Notes: generated from the letters alone by a model not told the origin. 64,000 nt of DNA from Pseudomonas sp. LS-2 (GCF_003605735.1 NZ_QXTJ01000015.1:207594-271593); one strand, 5' to 3'. Counted from the first letter of the stretch, positions 39,968 to 52,137 are shown. Translations and numbers: made by a program.

Positions 39968-39983
39968 CTGTATAAGTAGCCAG
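39968..39983 (-). promoter_or_regulatory. LexA (SOS) box upstream of recA
   Basis: CTGTATAAGTAGCCAG fits CTG-N10-CAG with the usual A/T-rich flanks (AA before, TATT after) and is close to the E. coli recA operator. It lies 43 nt before the recA ATG, between cinA and recA, which fits SOS control of recA-recX. Confidence 0.88.
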
Positions 39984-40010
39984 TATTATTCCACAGGGTT
40001 TCGCGCGCGC

Positions 40011-40511
40011 CTACCCCCGATTTGGTATTTCTCCACGAGTGAGCCGGATGAGCCCCTCTAGGGCGGCCTTCACCGTTTGTCGGCGCACGGCATCACGATC
40101 ACCGGCAAATTGAAAACGCTCCGCGATCAGCCGTTCTGCCACACCCCAGCAGATCCAGACAGTACCTACCGGCTTTTCTGCAGAACCACCCTCGGGACCG
40201 GCCACGCCGCTGACGGCAACCGAGAATCGAGAAGCACTGCCGGCCTGTGCACCGAGAGCCATGGCCTCGACGACTTCCCGACTGACCGCACCGACCCGGC
40301 CGAACAACTCTTGCGGAACGCCCAGTTGCCGAGTCTTCTGGCGGTTTGAATACGTGACATAGCCGGCTTCGAACCACGCCGAGCTGCCAGGAATCCGGGT
40401 AATGGCTTCGGCAATGCCTCCGCCCGTACAGGATTCAGCGGTGCTGACCTGCGCACCCGCCTCGAGCAGAAGCTGCCCCAATTGCGCAGCCAGTTGAGTG
40501 ATGTCATCCAC
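40011..40511 (-). CDS. pncC: CinA-family nicotinamide-nucleotide amidase (PncC)
   Basis: The 166-residue enzyme is the stand-alone CinA C-terminal domain. It deamidates nicotinamide mononucleotide to recycle NAD. Motifs are STAESCTGGGIAEAIT (catalytic Ser), GGYVTYSN-like EAGYVTYSN, and SGVAGPEGGSAEKPVGTVW (in part). The start is GTG (40509-40511) with GGGAGAA 5 nt upstream. It lies just upstream of recA on the same strand. Confidence 0.94.
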   Translation of the reverse strand: MDDITQLAAQLGQLLLEAGAQVSTAESCTGGGIAEAITRIPGSSAWFEAGYVTYSNRQKTRQLGVPQELFGRVGAVSREVVEAMALGAQAGSASRFSVAVSGVAGPEGGSAEKPVGTVWICWGVAERLIAERFQFAGDRDAVRRQTVKAALEGLIRLTRGEIPNRG

Positions 40512-40612
40512 CAGGATTCTCCCTATCGTTCAAGCAATGAAGACACGCTACACGAGCCTCATTCATGCGCAAGACAGTACGCGCCCGAATGCTGCCACGC
40601 CTGCGTGAGTGC

Positions 40613-40765
40613 CTATGCGTTCTCCTGTTGCGTGGCTGATCCCTGTTTCTTGTCGGGACACGGTTTTTTGACTGTTTCAACGATGGTTTCACGAGGACGC
40701 TGACGCGCCTCTTCAAGGGTGATGAAGCGCCCGTTGGTTGAATCCCTTCCACGTTTGCGTCGCAT
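40613..40765 (-). CDS. 50-residue conserved-looking small protein
   Basis: This small gene was found by reading the minus strand. It starts ATGCGACGCAAACGT at 40765, ends TAG at 40613, and encodes 50 residues: MRRKRGRDSTNGRFITLEEA, then RQRPRETIVETVKK and a Lys/Gln-rich tail. AAGGAT lies 5 nt before the ATG. The basic start and the NGRFITLEEA segment suggest a nucleic-acid- or ribosome-associated role, but no function is known. It lies between cinA and divergent mutS, where I recall a short hypothetical gene in other pseudomonads. Confidence 0.72.
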   Translation of the reverse strand: MRRKRGRDSTNGRFITLEEARQRPRETIVETVKKPCPDKKQGSATQQENA

Positions 40766-41017
40766 ACAAAATCCTTTTTTTCACACTGGCTGCCCGGAAT
40801 CGGACAGCGACCGCCACAGCCTAGCCAGCCCGGAGCGGGTAATGAAGGTCTGGAAACGAGTCGTCACGAATAACCGGAACCTGCGGCCTGCGAACGTGCG
40901 TGGTAACCTTGCGCCCATCGCAAAAGCAATCGGATCTGACGTCGGCCCACGTAGGTGGTGTTCCACGCGGCGCTACTCATTTGCCTCAATCTCCCAACGA
41001 ATTTGCCTAAATAACTG

Positions 41018-43597
41018 ATGAATAAAGCAATTTCCGACCTCTCTTCGCACACCCCCATGATGCAGCAGTACTGGAAGCTGAAAAACCAGCATCCAGACCA
41101 GTTGATGTTCTATCGCATGGGCGACTTCTACGAGATTTTCTACGAAGACGCCAAGAAGGCGGCCAAGCTTCTGGATATCACGCTGACCGCCCGCGGGCAG
41201 TCTGCCGGGCAGAGCATTCCCATGTGCGGCATCCCCTATCACGCGGCCGAAGGCTATCTGGCCAAACTGGTAAAGCTGGGCGAGTCCGTGGTCATCTGCG
41301 AACAGATCGGTGATCCGGCGACCAGCAAAGGCCCGGTCGAGCGTCAGGTCGTGCGCATTATCACGCCGGGTACGGTGAGCGACGAGGCGCTGCTCGATGA
41401 ACGACGCGACAACCTGATCGCAGCCGTACTGGGCGACGAGCGTCTGTTCGGTTTGGCAGTGCTGGACATCACCAGCGGCAACTTCACCGTTCAGGAGATC
41501 AAGGGTTGGGAGAACTTGCTGGCGGAACTGGAACGTATCAACCCGGTTGAATTGCTGATTCCCGATGACTGGCCGCAGGGTCTGCCCGCCGAGAGGCGTC
41601 GTGGTTCACGTCGTCGTGCGCCTTGGGATTTCGAGCGAGATTCGGCACATAAAAGTCTGTGTCAGCAGTTTTCGACCCAGGATCTGAAAGGCTTCGGCTG
41701 CGAGATGCTGACCCTGGCAATCGGCGCTGCCGGTTGCCTGCTGGGCTACGCCAAGGAAACACAACGCACTGCCCTGCCACACCTGCGCAGCCTGCGCCAT
41801 GAACGGATGGACGATACGGTTATCCTCGACGGTGCCAGCCGCCGCAATCTGGAGCTGGACACCAACCTGTCGGGCGGACGTGACAACACGCTGCAGTCGG
41901 TCATGGACCGTTGCCAGACTGCCATGGCCACGCGGCTACTGACACGCTGGTTGAATCGCCCGTTGCGAGACCTGAAAGTCCTGGAGGCACGGCAGGAATC
42001 GATCAGCTGCTTCCTTGAGCGCTACCGTTTCGAAAACCTGCAGCCCCAATTGAAAGAAATTGGCGACATCGAACGCATTCTGGCGCGAATCGGCCTGCGC
42101 AACGCGCGGCCGCGAGACTTGGCGCGTCTGCGTGACGCCCTGGGTGCCTTGCCGGAGCTGCAACTGGCGCTGGCCGAACTGGAAGCGCCGCACATTCAAC
42201 AATTGGCAAAAGCCGCCGGCACTTACCCGGAACTGGCCGACCTGTTGCAAAGGGCAATCATCGATAACCCACCAGCCGTCATCCGCGACGGCGGTGTACT
42301 GAAAACCGGCTATGACGGCGAGCTTGATGAGCTGCTGTCCCTTAGCGAAAACGCGGGTCAGTTTCTGATCGACCTGGAAGCTCGTGAGAAAGCGCGCACC
42401 GGCCTCGCCAATCTGAAAGTCGGTTACAACCGCGTGCATGGCTACTTTATCGAGCTGCCGAGCAAGCAGGCCGAACAAGCCCCTGCCGATTACATTCGAC
42501 GTCAGACGCTCAAGGGCGCCGAGCGCTTCATCACCCCGGAGCTGAAAGAGTTCGAAGACAAGGCACTGTCAGCCAAGAGCCGCGCGCTGGCTCGGGAAAA
42601 AATGCTCTATGAAGCGCTGCTCGAAGATCTGATCGGGCATCTGGCACCGCTGCAGGACACTGCTGCCGCCCTGGCCGAACTGGACGTGCTGAGCAACCTC
42701 GCCGAACGCGCGCTCAATCTGGATCTGAATCGCCCGCGCTTCACCGATGAGCCATGCATGCGCATCGAGCAAGGTCGCCACCCAGTGGTCGAGCAAGTGC
42801 TGTCGTCACCATTCGTGGCCAACGACCTGAACCTGAACGACGACACCCGCATGCTGGTGATCACAGGTCCGAACATGGGTGGTAAATCCACCTACATGCG
42901 CCAGACAGCATTGATCGTACTGCTGGCCCATATCGGCAGTTTCGTTCCGGCGGCCAGTTGCAAACTTTCATTGGTCGACCGCATTTTCACGCGTATCGGC
43001 TCCAGCGATGACTTGGCCGGCGGGCGTTCGACGTTCATGGTGGAAATGAGCGAAACCGCGAACATCCTGCACAATGCCACGGACAAGAGTCTGGTGTTGA
43101 TGGACGAAGTCGGACGCGGCACCAGTACCTTCGACGGTCTGTCGCTGGCATGGGCTGCGGCAGAATGCCTCGCCCAATTGCGTGCCTATACCTTGTTCGC
43201 GACACACTATTTCGAATTGACCGTACTGCCGGAAAGCGAGCCGTTGGTGGCGAACGTGCATCTCAACGCTACCGAACACAATGAACGCATCGTGTTCCTG
43301 CATCGGGTGCTCCCGGGACCGGCGAGCCAGAGCTATGGCCTGGCGGTCGCCCAACTGGCGGGGGTTCCAGGCAAGGTTATCAGTCGCGCCAAGGAGCATT
43401 TGCAGCGCCTGGAAACCACCAGCCTGCCCCATGAACAGCCCAAACCGAAACCTGGCAAGCCGCCCGTACCGATGCAGAGCGATATGTTCGCCAGCCTGCC
43501 GCACCCGGTACTGGAGGAGTTAGCGAAGCTGAAAATCGACGATATGACGCCACGCCAAGCTATCGAATGGTTATATGGACTGCAAAACCGGATCTAA
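41018..43597 (+). CDS. mutS: DNA mismatch repair protein MutS
   Basis: MutS recognises mismatches and recruits MutL. Its 859 residues contain the mismatch-contacting Phe-Tyr-Glu motif ([13 protein letters not shown], residue about 33), connector, lever and clamp domains, and a C-terminal ATPase with Walker [15 protein letters not shown] (residue about 617). Walker B and the signature ([21 protein letters not shown]) and the dimerisation helix-turn-helix end near [10 protein letters not shown] follow. A clear promoter is not resolved in the 250 bp upstream. Confidence 0.98.
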   Translation: MNKAISDLSSHTPMMQQYWKLKNQHPDQLMFYRMGDFYEIFYEDAKKAAKLLDITLTARGQSAGQSIPMCGIPYHAAEGYLAKLVKLGESVVICEQIGDPATSKGPVERQVVRIITPGTVSDEALLDERRDNLIAAVLGDERLFGLAVLDITSGNFTVQEIKGWENLLAELERINPVELLIPDDWPQGLPAERRRGSRRRAPWDFERDSAHKSLCQQFSTQDLKGFGCEMLTLAIGAAGCLLGYAKETQRTALPHLRSLRHERMDDTVILDGASRRNLELDTNLSGGRDNTLQSVMDRCQTAMATRLLTRWLNRPLRDLKVLEARQESISCFLERYRFENLQPQLKEIGDIERILARIGLRNARPRDLARLRDALGALPELQLALAELEAPHIQQLAKAAGTYPELADLLQRAIIDNPPAVIRDGGVLKTGYDGELDELLSLSENAGQFLIDLEAREKARTGLANLKVGYNRVHGYFIELPSKQAEQAPADYIRRQTLKGAERFITPELKEFEDKALSAKSRALAREKMLYEALLEDLIGHLAPLQDTAAALAELDVLSNLAERALNLDLNRPRFTDEPCMRIEQGRHPVVEQVLSSPFVANDLNLNDDTRMLVITGPNMGGKSTYMRQTALIVLLAHIGSFVPAASCKLSLVDRIFTRIGSSDDLAGGRSTFMVEMSETANILHNATDKSLVLMDEVGRGTSTFDGLSLAWAAAECLAQLRAYTLFATHYFELTVLPESEPLVANVHLNATEHNERIVFLHRVLPGPASQSYGLAVAQLAGVPGKVISRAKEHLQRLETTSLPHEQPKPKPGKPPVPMQSDMFASLPHPVLEELAKLKIDDMTPRQAIEWLYGLQNRI

Positions 43598-43614
43598 CGG
43601 TATCCGTAACAAGC

Positions 43615-43623
43615 TGTTAGAAT
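43615..43623 (+). promoter_or_regulatory. Extended -10 promoter for the fdxA leader
   Basis: TGTTAGAAT fits an extended -10 element (TGn followed by TAGAAT at 43618-43623). No good -35 hexamer is present at 17 bp, as expected for extended -10 promoters. The predicted start is near 43630, which gives fdxA a leader of about 200 nt. Confidence 0.5.
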
Positions 43624-43629
43624 CCCGCG

Positions 43630-43828
43630 CGGTTTGGGAACGGTACAGCCTCTAGCCGGGCAGTAAGAGATCCGAGCCGCGTTCGAACGCAGCGAACCAA
43701 AGCTCCGCTCGCGGGCCTCACTGGTCTGGAGCCGGGCTGACTGCGTTCTGAATGGCCCGGGAACGTTCCCAACCGAGCAACCCTACCGTGAAGGGCTCTG
43801 CTGCCGCCGCCTGAGGAGAGAATTAGAA
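43630..43828 (+). ncRNA. Candidate structured leader or small RNA upstream of fdxA
   Basis: About 200 nt without a coding frame separate mutS and fdxA. The segment can close on itself: GGTTTGGGAACG (43631-43642) pairs with CGTTCCCAACC (43764-43774), with one bulged T. Inside are the stem GCGT-TCGA-ACGC near 43680 and CCGGGC / GCCCGG enclosing 43741-43750. A GGGAACGTTCCC palindrome overlaps the closing strand and offers an alternative pairing. This could be a cis-regulatory leader of fdxA or an independent RNA; no known class is recognised. Confidence 0.4.
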
Positions 43829-44152
43829 ATGACCTTCGTCGTCACCGACAACTGCATCAAGTGCAAGTACACCGACTGCGTAGAAGTGTGTCCGGTGGAC
43901 TGCTTTTACGAAGGCCCGAACTTCCTGGTGATTCACCCGGATGAGTGCATCGACTGCGCTCTGTGCGAGCCTGAATGCCCCGCCAATGCGATTTTCTCGG
44001 AAGATGAAATCCCGGCAGGCATGGAAAACTTCATCGAGCTGAACGCCGAGCTGGCTGACGTCTGGCCCAACATCACCGAGCGCAAAGACGCGCTGCCGGA
44101 TGCTGAGGAGTGGGACGGCAAAACTGGCAAGATCGCTGACCTGGAACGCTAA
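43829..44152 (+). CDS. fdxA: 7Fe ferredoxin FdxA
   Basis: This 107-residue ferredoxin has one 3Fe-4S and one 4Fe-4S cluster, as in the Azotobacter FdI type. Cluster cysteines are in [17 protein letters not shown] (the second-position variation of the 3Fe site) and [16 protein letters not shown]. It is a small soluble electron carrier and a possible partner of Fpr, also encoded in this window. A good ribosome site (GAGGAGAG) precedes the ATG. Confidence 0.97.
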   Translation: MTFVVTDNCIKCKYTDCVEVCPVDCFYEGPNFLVIHPDECIDCALCEPECPANAIFSEDEIPAGMENFIELNAELADVWPNITERKDALPDAEEWDGKTGKIADLER

Positions 44153-44170
44153 GCTCCCGCGCGAACTGCG

Positions 44171-44200
44171 AAAAAGACCCTTCGGGGTCTTTTTGCGTTT
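44171..44200 (+). terminator. Terminator of fdxA
   Basis: A perfect 10-bp stem, AAAAAGACCC / GGGTCTTTTT, closed by the stable TTCG tetraloop, lies 18 nt after the fdxA stop. Confidence 0.95.
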
Positions 44201-44237
44201 CAGAAGCCGGGAAATATCCGCGGGTCTTTTTCGCAGG

Positions 44238-44374
44238 CAAAAAAAAGGGGCGGTATGACCCGCCCACATTTTTTCCATAATCCCTTTAATCCATTTTCAT
44301 CATCCTGATGAATCGCATCCTGCGATGTCCCTGAAGCAGTCTTCCTTGACCGCCTGTGCCAGTCCGTTGGCACA
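44238..44374 (-). ncRNA. rsmZ: Regulatory RNA RsmZ
   Basis: RsmZ titrates the translational repressors RsmA/RsmE (CsrA family). On the minus strand the RNA of about 137 nt contains eight GGA motifs. Three sit in hairpin loops: TGTGCCA-ACGGAC-TGGCACA at the 5' end, ATCGC-AGGAT-GCGAT and TCATC-AGGAT-GATGA. The 3' end is a terminator, GGGCGG / CCGCCC followed by eight T. TAATAT (44386-44381) serves as the -10 box. The position between fdxA and rpoS, and the GacA site about 180 bp upstream, match known pseudomonad rsmZ genes. Confidence 0.93.
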
Positions 44375-44545
44375 GTTCTGATATTAGTGATTTACCGAGA
44401 CAGAGCAACACCCGAGACTTTTCAAAAAAATACCAACCCATCGCGGCTGTGAAAATAAAGGCATGCCAAATCAAGCGGATAACTATGATTGATGATTGAC
44501 CGCTACCGTTTACCCTCGAGAAATAATGCGATGTCTCACACCTTA

Positions 44546-44563
44546 CGTAAGAAAACGCTTACA
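44546..44563 (-). promoter_or_regulatory. GacA upstream activating sequence for rsmZ
   Basis: On the minus strand the site reads TGTAAGCGTTTTCTTACG, against the consensus TGTAAG-N6-CTTACA (one mismatch at the last base). Its centre is about 180 bp before the predicted rsmZ start, the typical distance. It links rsmZ to the GacS/GacA two-component system. Confidence 0.88.
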
Positions 44564-44661
44564 ACCAAAGTAAGTGTCACTTACGCATTCATCCATATTA
44601 AAAGTGACATATAGAGGGTTGATTAATTGAATATTCTCGTATGTACCTTGTTCCGAAACAA

Positions 44662-44690
44662 TAAAAAAACCCCGAACAATCGGGGCTTTT
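44662..44690 (-). terminator. Terminator of rpoS
   Basis: The stem CCCCGA / TCGGGG with a 4-nt loop is followed on the minus strand by seven T. It lies 37 nt past the rpoS stop and separates rpoS from rsmZ on the same strand. Confidence 0.92.
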
Positions 44691-44726
44691 CAGGTGACAC
44701 TCGTTAGCCATTAGTATGGCCAGGAC

Positions 44727-45731
44727 TCACTGAAACAGTGACTCACTCGACAGGCCATTCTTCTCAAGTATCTCACGCAGACGTTTGAGCCCCTCAACCT
44801 GGATCTGCCGCACCCGCTCGCGAGTCAAACCGATTTCCAGGCCGACATCCTCCAACGTGCTGCTCTCATGCCCGCGCAAGCCGAAGCGGCGCACCACCAC
44901 CTCCCGTTGCTTGTCGGTCAGTTCGGACAGCCACTGGTCGATGCTCTGGGACAGGTCATCATCCTGAAGCAGTTCGCAAGGATCGGTAGGACGATCATCG
45001 GTCAGGGTATCGAGCAAGGTCTTGTCGGAGTCTGGCCCCAGGGACACATCGACCGAAGACACTCGTTCGTTAAGGCCCAGCATGCGCTTGACCTCGCCCA
45101 CGGGCTTCTCGAGCAGGTTGGCGATCTCTTCGGGTGAAGGTTCGTGATCAAGCTTCTGCGTCAACTCTCGCGCGGCGCGCAGATAGACGTTGAGCTCCTT
45201 GACCACATGAATCGGCAAACGGATGGTCCGTGTCTGATTCATGATCGCGCGCTCGATGGTCTGACGAATCCACCAGGTCGCGTACGTGGAGAAGCGGAAA
45301 CCGCGCTCCGGATCGAATTTTTCGACCGCTCGAATCAGGCCAAGATTGCCCTCCTCGATCAGGTCCAGCAATGACAGGCCACGATTGACGTAGCGTCTGG
45401 CGATTTTGACCACCAGGCGCAGATTGCTTTCAATCATGCGTTTGCGTCCGGCCGGATCACCACTTTGCGACAACCGCGCGAAATGGACCTCTTCTTCCGG
45501 GGACAACAGGGGAGAAAAGCCGATCTCGTTGAGATACAGCTGCGTGGCATCCAGTGCCCGCGTGTAGTCGATGTACTTGTGCTGCTTGAGTGCTGCGGAG
45601 TTTTTCGTCTTCGCACGAACAGAAGGTGTAGCTGGCTTCTCATCCGTTGCAGAATCCAGGACGATCCCGCGCTCCATCAGGAGAACTTCGTCGTCTATGT
45701 CAAACTCCGGCACTTCTTTGTTGAGAGCCAT
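44727..45731 (-). CDS. rpoS: RNA polymerase sigma factor RpoS
   Basis: RpoS is the stationary-phase and general stress sigma factor. The 334 residues show region 1.2 ([21 protein letters not shown]), region 2 ([45 protein letters not shown], in part), region 3, and region 4 helix-turn-helix ([21 protein letters not shown]). It lies downstream of nlpD; in pseudomonads the main rpoS promoter lies inside nlpD. Confidence 0.99.
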   Translation of the reverse strand: MALNKEVPEFDIDDEVLLMERGIVLDSATDEKPATPSVRAKTKNSAALKQHKYIDYTRALDATQLYLNEIGFSPLLSPEEEVHFARLSQSGDPAGRKRMIESNLRLVVKIARRYVNRGLSLLDLIEEGNLGLIRAVEKFDPERGFRFSTYATWWIRQTIERAIMNQTRTIRLPIHVVKELNVYLRAARELTQKLDHEPSPEEIANLLEKPVGEVKRMLGLNERVSSVDVSLGPDSDKTLLDTLTDDRPTDPCELLQDDDLSQSIDQWLSELTDKQREVVVRRFGLRGHESSTLEDVGLEIGLTRERVRQIQVEGLKRLREILEKNGLSSESLFQ

Positions 45732-45835
45732 TGTTATAGTCCTTTGGTGAGTTCGACCTCAAGCTCCAGTGGCACCTTTTTCCATGGCATCACTTGAGCC
45801 TGTCCCCTCTATGTCAGGAACAGGCTGGAAACAAA

Positions 45836-46732
45836 TCAACGACGTGGCAAAAATTCCAGCGGATCTACCGGTTTACCCTGACGGCGAATCTCGAAATGCA
45901 GCTTGACCCGGTCAGTCCCCGTGGATCCCATCTCGGCAATTGTCTGCCCTGCCTTGACTTGTTGCCCCTCCCGAACCAACAACCTACGGTTGTGACCGTA
46001 AGCACTGACATAGGTATCGCTGTGTTTGATGATTACCAACTCGCCGTAGCCCCTTAATCCACTTCCGGCGTAAACCACTGAACCATCAGACGCGGCCAAA
46101 ACAGGCTGTCCCAAATCTCCGGCGATATCAATTCCTTTATTCAAACTACCGTTTGAAGAAAATTTGCCGATCAAAACGCCGTTAGTTGGCCACGCCCAAC
46201 CACTCGCCGAACGCGCTCCGGCAACTACGGGCGTATTAACAGGAGTGGTTACCGGTGTCGTTGCAGCAGGCGCCGTAGTGCCCGAAGTTGCTCCTACTGG
46301 ACGTGTAATGACCGTGGTCTTGATTGAACCCGATGGCGAACTCGAGCTGCCGGTGGTGGTTTGCGGAACCACCACCGGCGCTGCCGCTACCGCCGTAGAA
46401 GTCGAGCTCGAGCGCCCGTCGAAGCGAATCGCCTGACCGACGTGAATGGTATAGGGGTCCGGGATATTGTTGCGCGCGGCCAGCGCTTTCCAGTCCCAAC
46501 CGTAGCGGAATGCAATGGAAAACAGGGTATCGCCGCGCTTGACCACATACTGACCGGTAGTCACCGGCTGGCGGACAGGCGCTGAAGGCTTGCCACCATT
46601 TCGATCAACGACGCGAACTCCGCCCGACGGCGTGCTGGAGCAGCCGACCAGAAGGACACTCAGGGCAATGCCAATCACCAGACGCTGAAAACTTGTTGAA
46701 GACCTACGCTGCCGAATGACTGTGAGACTCAC
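45836..46732 (-). CDS. nlpD: Lipoprotein NlpD, LytM-domain amidase activator
   Basis: NlpD is an outer-membrane lipoprotein that activates the amidase AmiC during cell separation. The 298 residues have a lipobox LLVGC (Cys about 31), a LysM domain (YVVKRGDTLFSIAFRYGWDW, about 62-105), a Thr/Ser/Pro-rich linker and a C-terminal M23/LytM domain. The metal-binding motifs are degenerate: NKGIDIAGD in place of HxGxD, and KLHFEIR in place of HLHFE. This is expected for a regulator without peptidase activity. Confidence 0.96.
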   Translation of the reverse strand: MSLTVIRQRRSSTSFQRLVIGIALSVLLVGCSSTPSGGVRVVDRNGGKPSAPVRQPVTTGQYVVKRGDTLFSIAFRYGWDWKALAARNNIPDPYTIHVGQAIRFDGRSSSTSTAVAAAPVVVPQTTTGSSSSPSGSIKTTVITRPVGATSGTTAPAATTPVTTPVNTPVVAGARSASGWAWPTNGVLIGKFSSNGSLNKGIDIAGDLGQPVLAASDGSVVYAGSGLRGYGELVIIKHSDTYVSAYGHNRRLLVREGQQVKAGQTIAEMGSTGTDRVKLHFEIRRQGKPVDPLEFLPRR

Positions 46733-46922
46733 CCGCCACTCCCTTTACTGGTGACTGAATTAAAGCTGCCTTATGTGTCGTGATGATGACAGGCAGCCAT
46801 GGAAAAACGGTGTCGAAAAATGTTCATCTCGGCGTGTAGCGTGCGGGTAACCCCTCATCGCAAATCGCCAGCCTGTAGACAGGCGGCACCTCGCGGAATT
46901 CATTGCAGCTGCAAAACAACGC

Positions 46923-48336
<1,414 letters not shown>

Positions 48337-48349
<13 letters not shown>

Positions 48350-49395
48350 GAGCTGTCCGTCTGTCCTGCGGGCGCCAGATCGACGAGTTCACGCACCAAA
48401 GCGGTGGCGAAGCATCCGGCCGGCAGGACGAATTCCAGTTGCAGAATGTCAGGCTCGGGATAATGCCACGTCAACCGCCCGATGGGCAGTCGCAGGATGC
48501 GACGTTCGTGTTCCATCCCGGCCTTGATCAGCCAGTTACAGAGCGACGATTCACGCAGCGCGACGCTGTTTTCAAGCTCGGCAGTTGCGCCGCAAGCCGG
48601 GGAAGGCCCCTCGCCCCATTGAGGGCCTGTCGGGTGCAGGTCCAGAATTGCCAGACGCGGATCGCTGCATTCGGCCTCGCCGGCTGGAAAAAAACTGCGG
48701 CTGTCGGTGAATGCGAGCAAGTCGCCCACCTGAGCCTTGTTCCAGGAACCGTCGCCGACACGCTCAGCCAGCACCTGATTGAACAGATAACTGCGAGCGG
48801 TGGAGAGCAGCCGAGAACGCACGTTGCGCTGTTCAGGAAGGGCCTGGCGCTCGGCATAATGCCTGGCTTCGCCGACGTTCCCGCCCTCGTAGCCGAAACG
48901 TTGCGCACCGAAATAATTGGGGATACCGTCGAGCTTGATCGCTTCGAGACGAGCATCCAGCGCAGCCTTGTCAGCCTGTAACCGGGTCAGGCGCAGGGTG
49001 AACCCGTTGGCCGCATGGGCGCCGCGTTGCAGTTTGCGCTTGTGCCGTTTGCTATCGAGGATTTTGAGGGTGTCGTTCTCCGCCGCCGCCATGTCCGGAT
49101 CGGCCTTGCCCGGCAACTGGATACTGAACCACTGCCGCGTGAGGGCCTGGCGATCTTTCAGACCCGCGTAGGCCACAGTTCGCAGAGGTACGCCAGCAGC
49201 CTTGGCCAGTCGCCTGGCTGCTTCTTCTGTGTTCAGACCACGTTTTTCCACCCATAGCCACAGGTGTTCGCCATCGCCGGACAGAGGAATGTCGAGTACC
49301 TCATCCACCTGAAAATCTTCGGCGCTCGCCTTGAGAACTGCAGTGCCCAACGCATCACCATAGGCCCGAGGGCCCAACAGTTCGAGTTCAGTCAT
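48337..49395 (-). CDS. truD: tRNA pseudouridine(13) synthase TruD
   Basis: TruD converts U13 of tRNA-Glu to pseudouridine. The 352 residues include the catalytic motif [19 protein letters not shown] (Asp in KDR), [20 protein letters not shown] and [15 protein letters not shown], all family signatures. Unlike the homologue at 28.6 kb, it keeps its catalytic Asp. It overlaps ispF by 4 nt and surE by 13 nt. Confidence 0.97.
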
Positions 49396-49865
49396 GCTGC
49401 GATCAACAGCGCAACGGCGTGAACCGCGATGCCTTCTTCACGGCCAGTAAACCCGAGCTTTTCGGTGGTGGTGGCCTTGACGTTGACCTGATCGAGTTCA
49501 ACCTGCAGATCTTCTGCAATCAGCGCGCGCATGGTGTCGATGTGCGGCGCCATCTTTGGCGCCTGGGCGACGATGGTGGCGTCGACATTGCCGACTTTCC
49601 AGCCCTTGGCCTGTACCTGTTTGAGCACGTGACGCAGCAATACACGGCTGTCTGCGCCCTTGAACTGCGGATCGGTATCGGGAAAGTGCTTACCGATGTC
49701 GCCCAGCGCCGCCGCGCCCAGCAAGGCGTCGCTCAATGCGTGCAACAGGACATCGCCATCGGAGTGCGCGAGCAAACCGAACGTGTGCGCGATCCGCACC
49801 CCACCCAAGGTAATGAAATCGCCTTCAGCGAAACGGTGCACATCGTAGCCGTGGCCAATACGCAT
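49392..49865 (-). CDS. ispF: 2-C-methyl-D-erythritol 2,4-cyclodiphosphate synthase
   Basis: IspF carries out the fifth step of the MEP isoprenoid pathway. The 157 residues begin [16 protein letters not shown] (zinc-binding Asp and His) and contain [21 protein letters not shown] and the trimer-forming [16 protein letters not shown]. The start is canonical. Its ATG directly follows the T-run of a terminator hairpin (49866-49894), so its ribosome site must overlap the hairpin. ispD, encoding an earlier step, lies 3.3 kb away. Confidence 0.98.
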   Translation of the reverse strand: MRIGHGYDVHRFAEGDFITLGGVRIAHTFGLLAHSDGDVLLHALSDALLGAAALGDIGKHFPDTDPQFKGADSRVLLRHVLKQVQAKGWKVGNVDATIVAQAPKMAPHIDTMRALIAEDLQVELDQVNVKATTTEKLGFTGREEGIAVHAVALLIAA

Positions 49866-49894
49866 AAAAAAACGCCCTGAAAAAGTCAGGGCGT
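49866..49894 (-). terminator. Terminator-like hairpin ending at the ispF start codon
   Basis: On the minus strand ACGCCCTGA / TCAGGGCGT forms a perfect 9-bp stem with loop CTTTT, followed by a run of seven T (counting the last stem base) and then the ispF ATG with no gap. It is 82 nt past the fghA stop. It has the form of an intrinsic terminator, yet it also contains the only purine-rich ribosome-site candidate (AGGGCG) for ispF. Confidence 0.85.
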
Positions 49895-49975
49895 GATTCT
49901 ACCTACTTTGTCGGACATTAGGGCCTGGTGGCACTCAATTGCGGGCGAGCTTGCTGCGATTGAATGCCCTTTTCG

Positions 49976-50821
49976 TCAGCCTGCCAATGCCACTGCGTGA
50001 TAGCGCAGGTGATCCTCGATGAAACTGGCGATGAAGAAATAGCTGTGGTCATAACCAGGCTGCATGCGCAACTCCAGCGGATGACCTGCGGCCTTCGTCG
50101 CCTGCACCAACGCCTGTGGCTTGAGCTGGTTGGCAAGAAAGTCGTCGCGGTCCCCCTGATCCACCAACAACGGCAGACGCTCGGTGGCCTCGGCGATCAG
50201 CACACTGGCGTCCCATTCGCGCCAACGCGAACGGTCTTCCCCCAGATAACGCGAAAAGGCCTTCTGCCCCCATGGGCAATCCATCGGGTTGGTGATGGGC
50301 GAGAACGCCGACACCGATTTGTAACGACCAGGGTTGCGCAGCGCGCAGACCAGCGCCCCGTGACCGCCCATCGAATGACCGCTGATACTGCGTTTCTCCG
50401 AAGCCGGAAAATGCGCTTCGATCAGGGCAGGAAGCTCGCTGACCACGTAATCGTACATGCGGTAGTGCCGAGCCCAGGGCTGCTGCGTGGCATTGAGATA
50501 AAAGCCTGCGCCCAGACCGAAATCGTAGGCGTTGTCCGGATCACCCGGCACGTCGGCGCCACGCGGGCTGGTGTCCGGGGCGACAATGATCAGCCCAAGC
50601 TCAGCGGCGATGCGCTGCGCGCCGGCCTTCTGCATGAAGTTCTCATCGGTGCAGGTCAGCCCCGACAGCCAGTAGACCACCGGCAGCTTGCCGCCCTGCT
50701 CTGCCTGAGGCGGCAGGTAAACGGCAAACACCATGTCGCAGCCGAGCACATCGGAGTGATGTTTATAGCGTTTATGCCAGCCGCCGAAGCTTTTCTGGCA
50801 CGAGAGATTTTCCAGACTCAT
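49976..50821 (-). CDS. fghA: S-formylglutathione hydrolase
   Basis: This esterase hydrolyses S-formylglutathione to formate and glutathione, the last step of glutathione-dependent formaldehyde removal. The start [19 protein letters not shown] gives 281 residues with GGGAGG upstream; an ATG at 50893 adds 24 unsupported residues. The nucleophile is in [14 protein letters not shown], the oxyanion region is [13 protein letters not shown], and the catalytic His is in GYDHSYFFI. It lies 100 bp downstream of adhC. Confidence 0.96.
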   Translation of the reverse strand: MSLENLSCQKSFGGWHKRYKHHSDVLGCDMVFAVYLPPQAEQGGKLPVVYWLSGLTCTDENFMQKAGAQRIAAELGLIIVAPDTSPRGADVPGDPDNAYDFGLGAGFYLNATQQPWARHYRMYDYVVSELPALIEAHFPASEKRSISGHSMGGHGALVCALRNPGRYKSVSAFSPITNPMDCPWGQKAFSRYLGEDRSRWREWDASVLIAEATERLPLLVDQGDRDDFLANQLKPQALVQATKAAGHPLELRMQPGYDHSYFFIASFIEDHLRYHAVALAG

Positions 50822-50921
50822 AGGGTCGTTCCTCCCAGCGATGAGCGATGAGCCACACGTTGCAAAAAGGGACAGTGGCGTGCCTTCCTGCAACTTGAAG
50901 CCTGAAGCTCAGTGCGGCTTC

Positions 50922-52088
<1,167 letters not shown>

Positions 52089-52137
52089 TTAATAATCTGC
52101 GCAAAAGCAAAACATTAATGCTGCACAGGGACAATCG

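Noticed and set aside
45836-46732. Loss of the metal ligands in the NlpD peptidase domain as a novelty
   Set aside because: Degenerate LytM motifs are the normal state of NlpD, which activates an amidase instead of cutting peptides itself.
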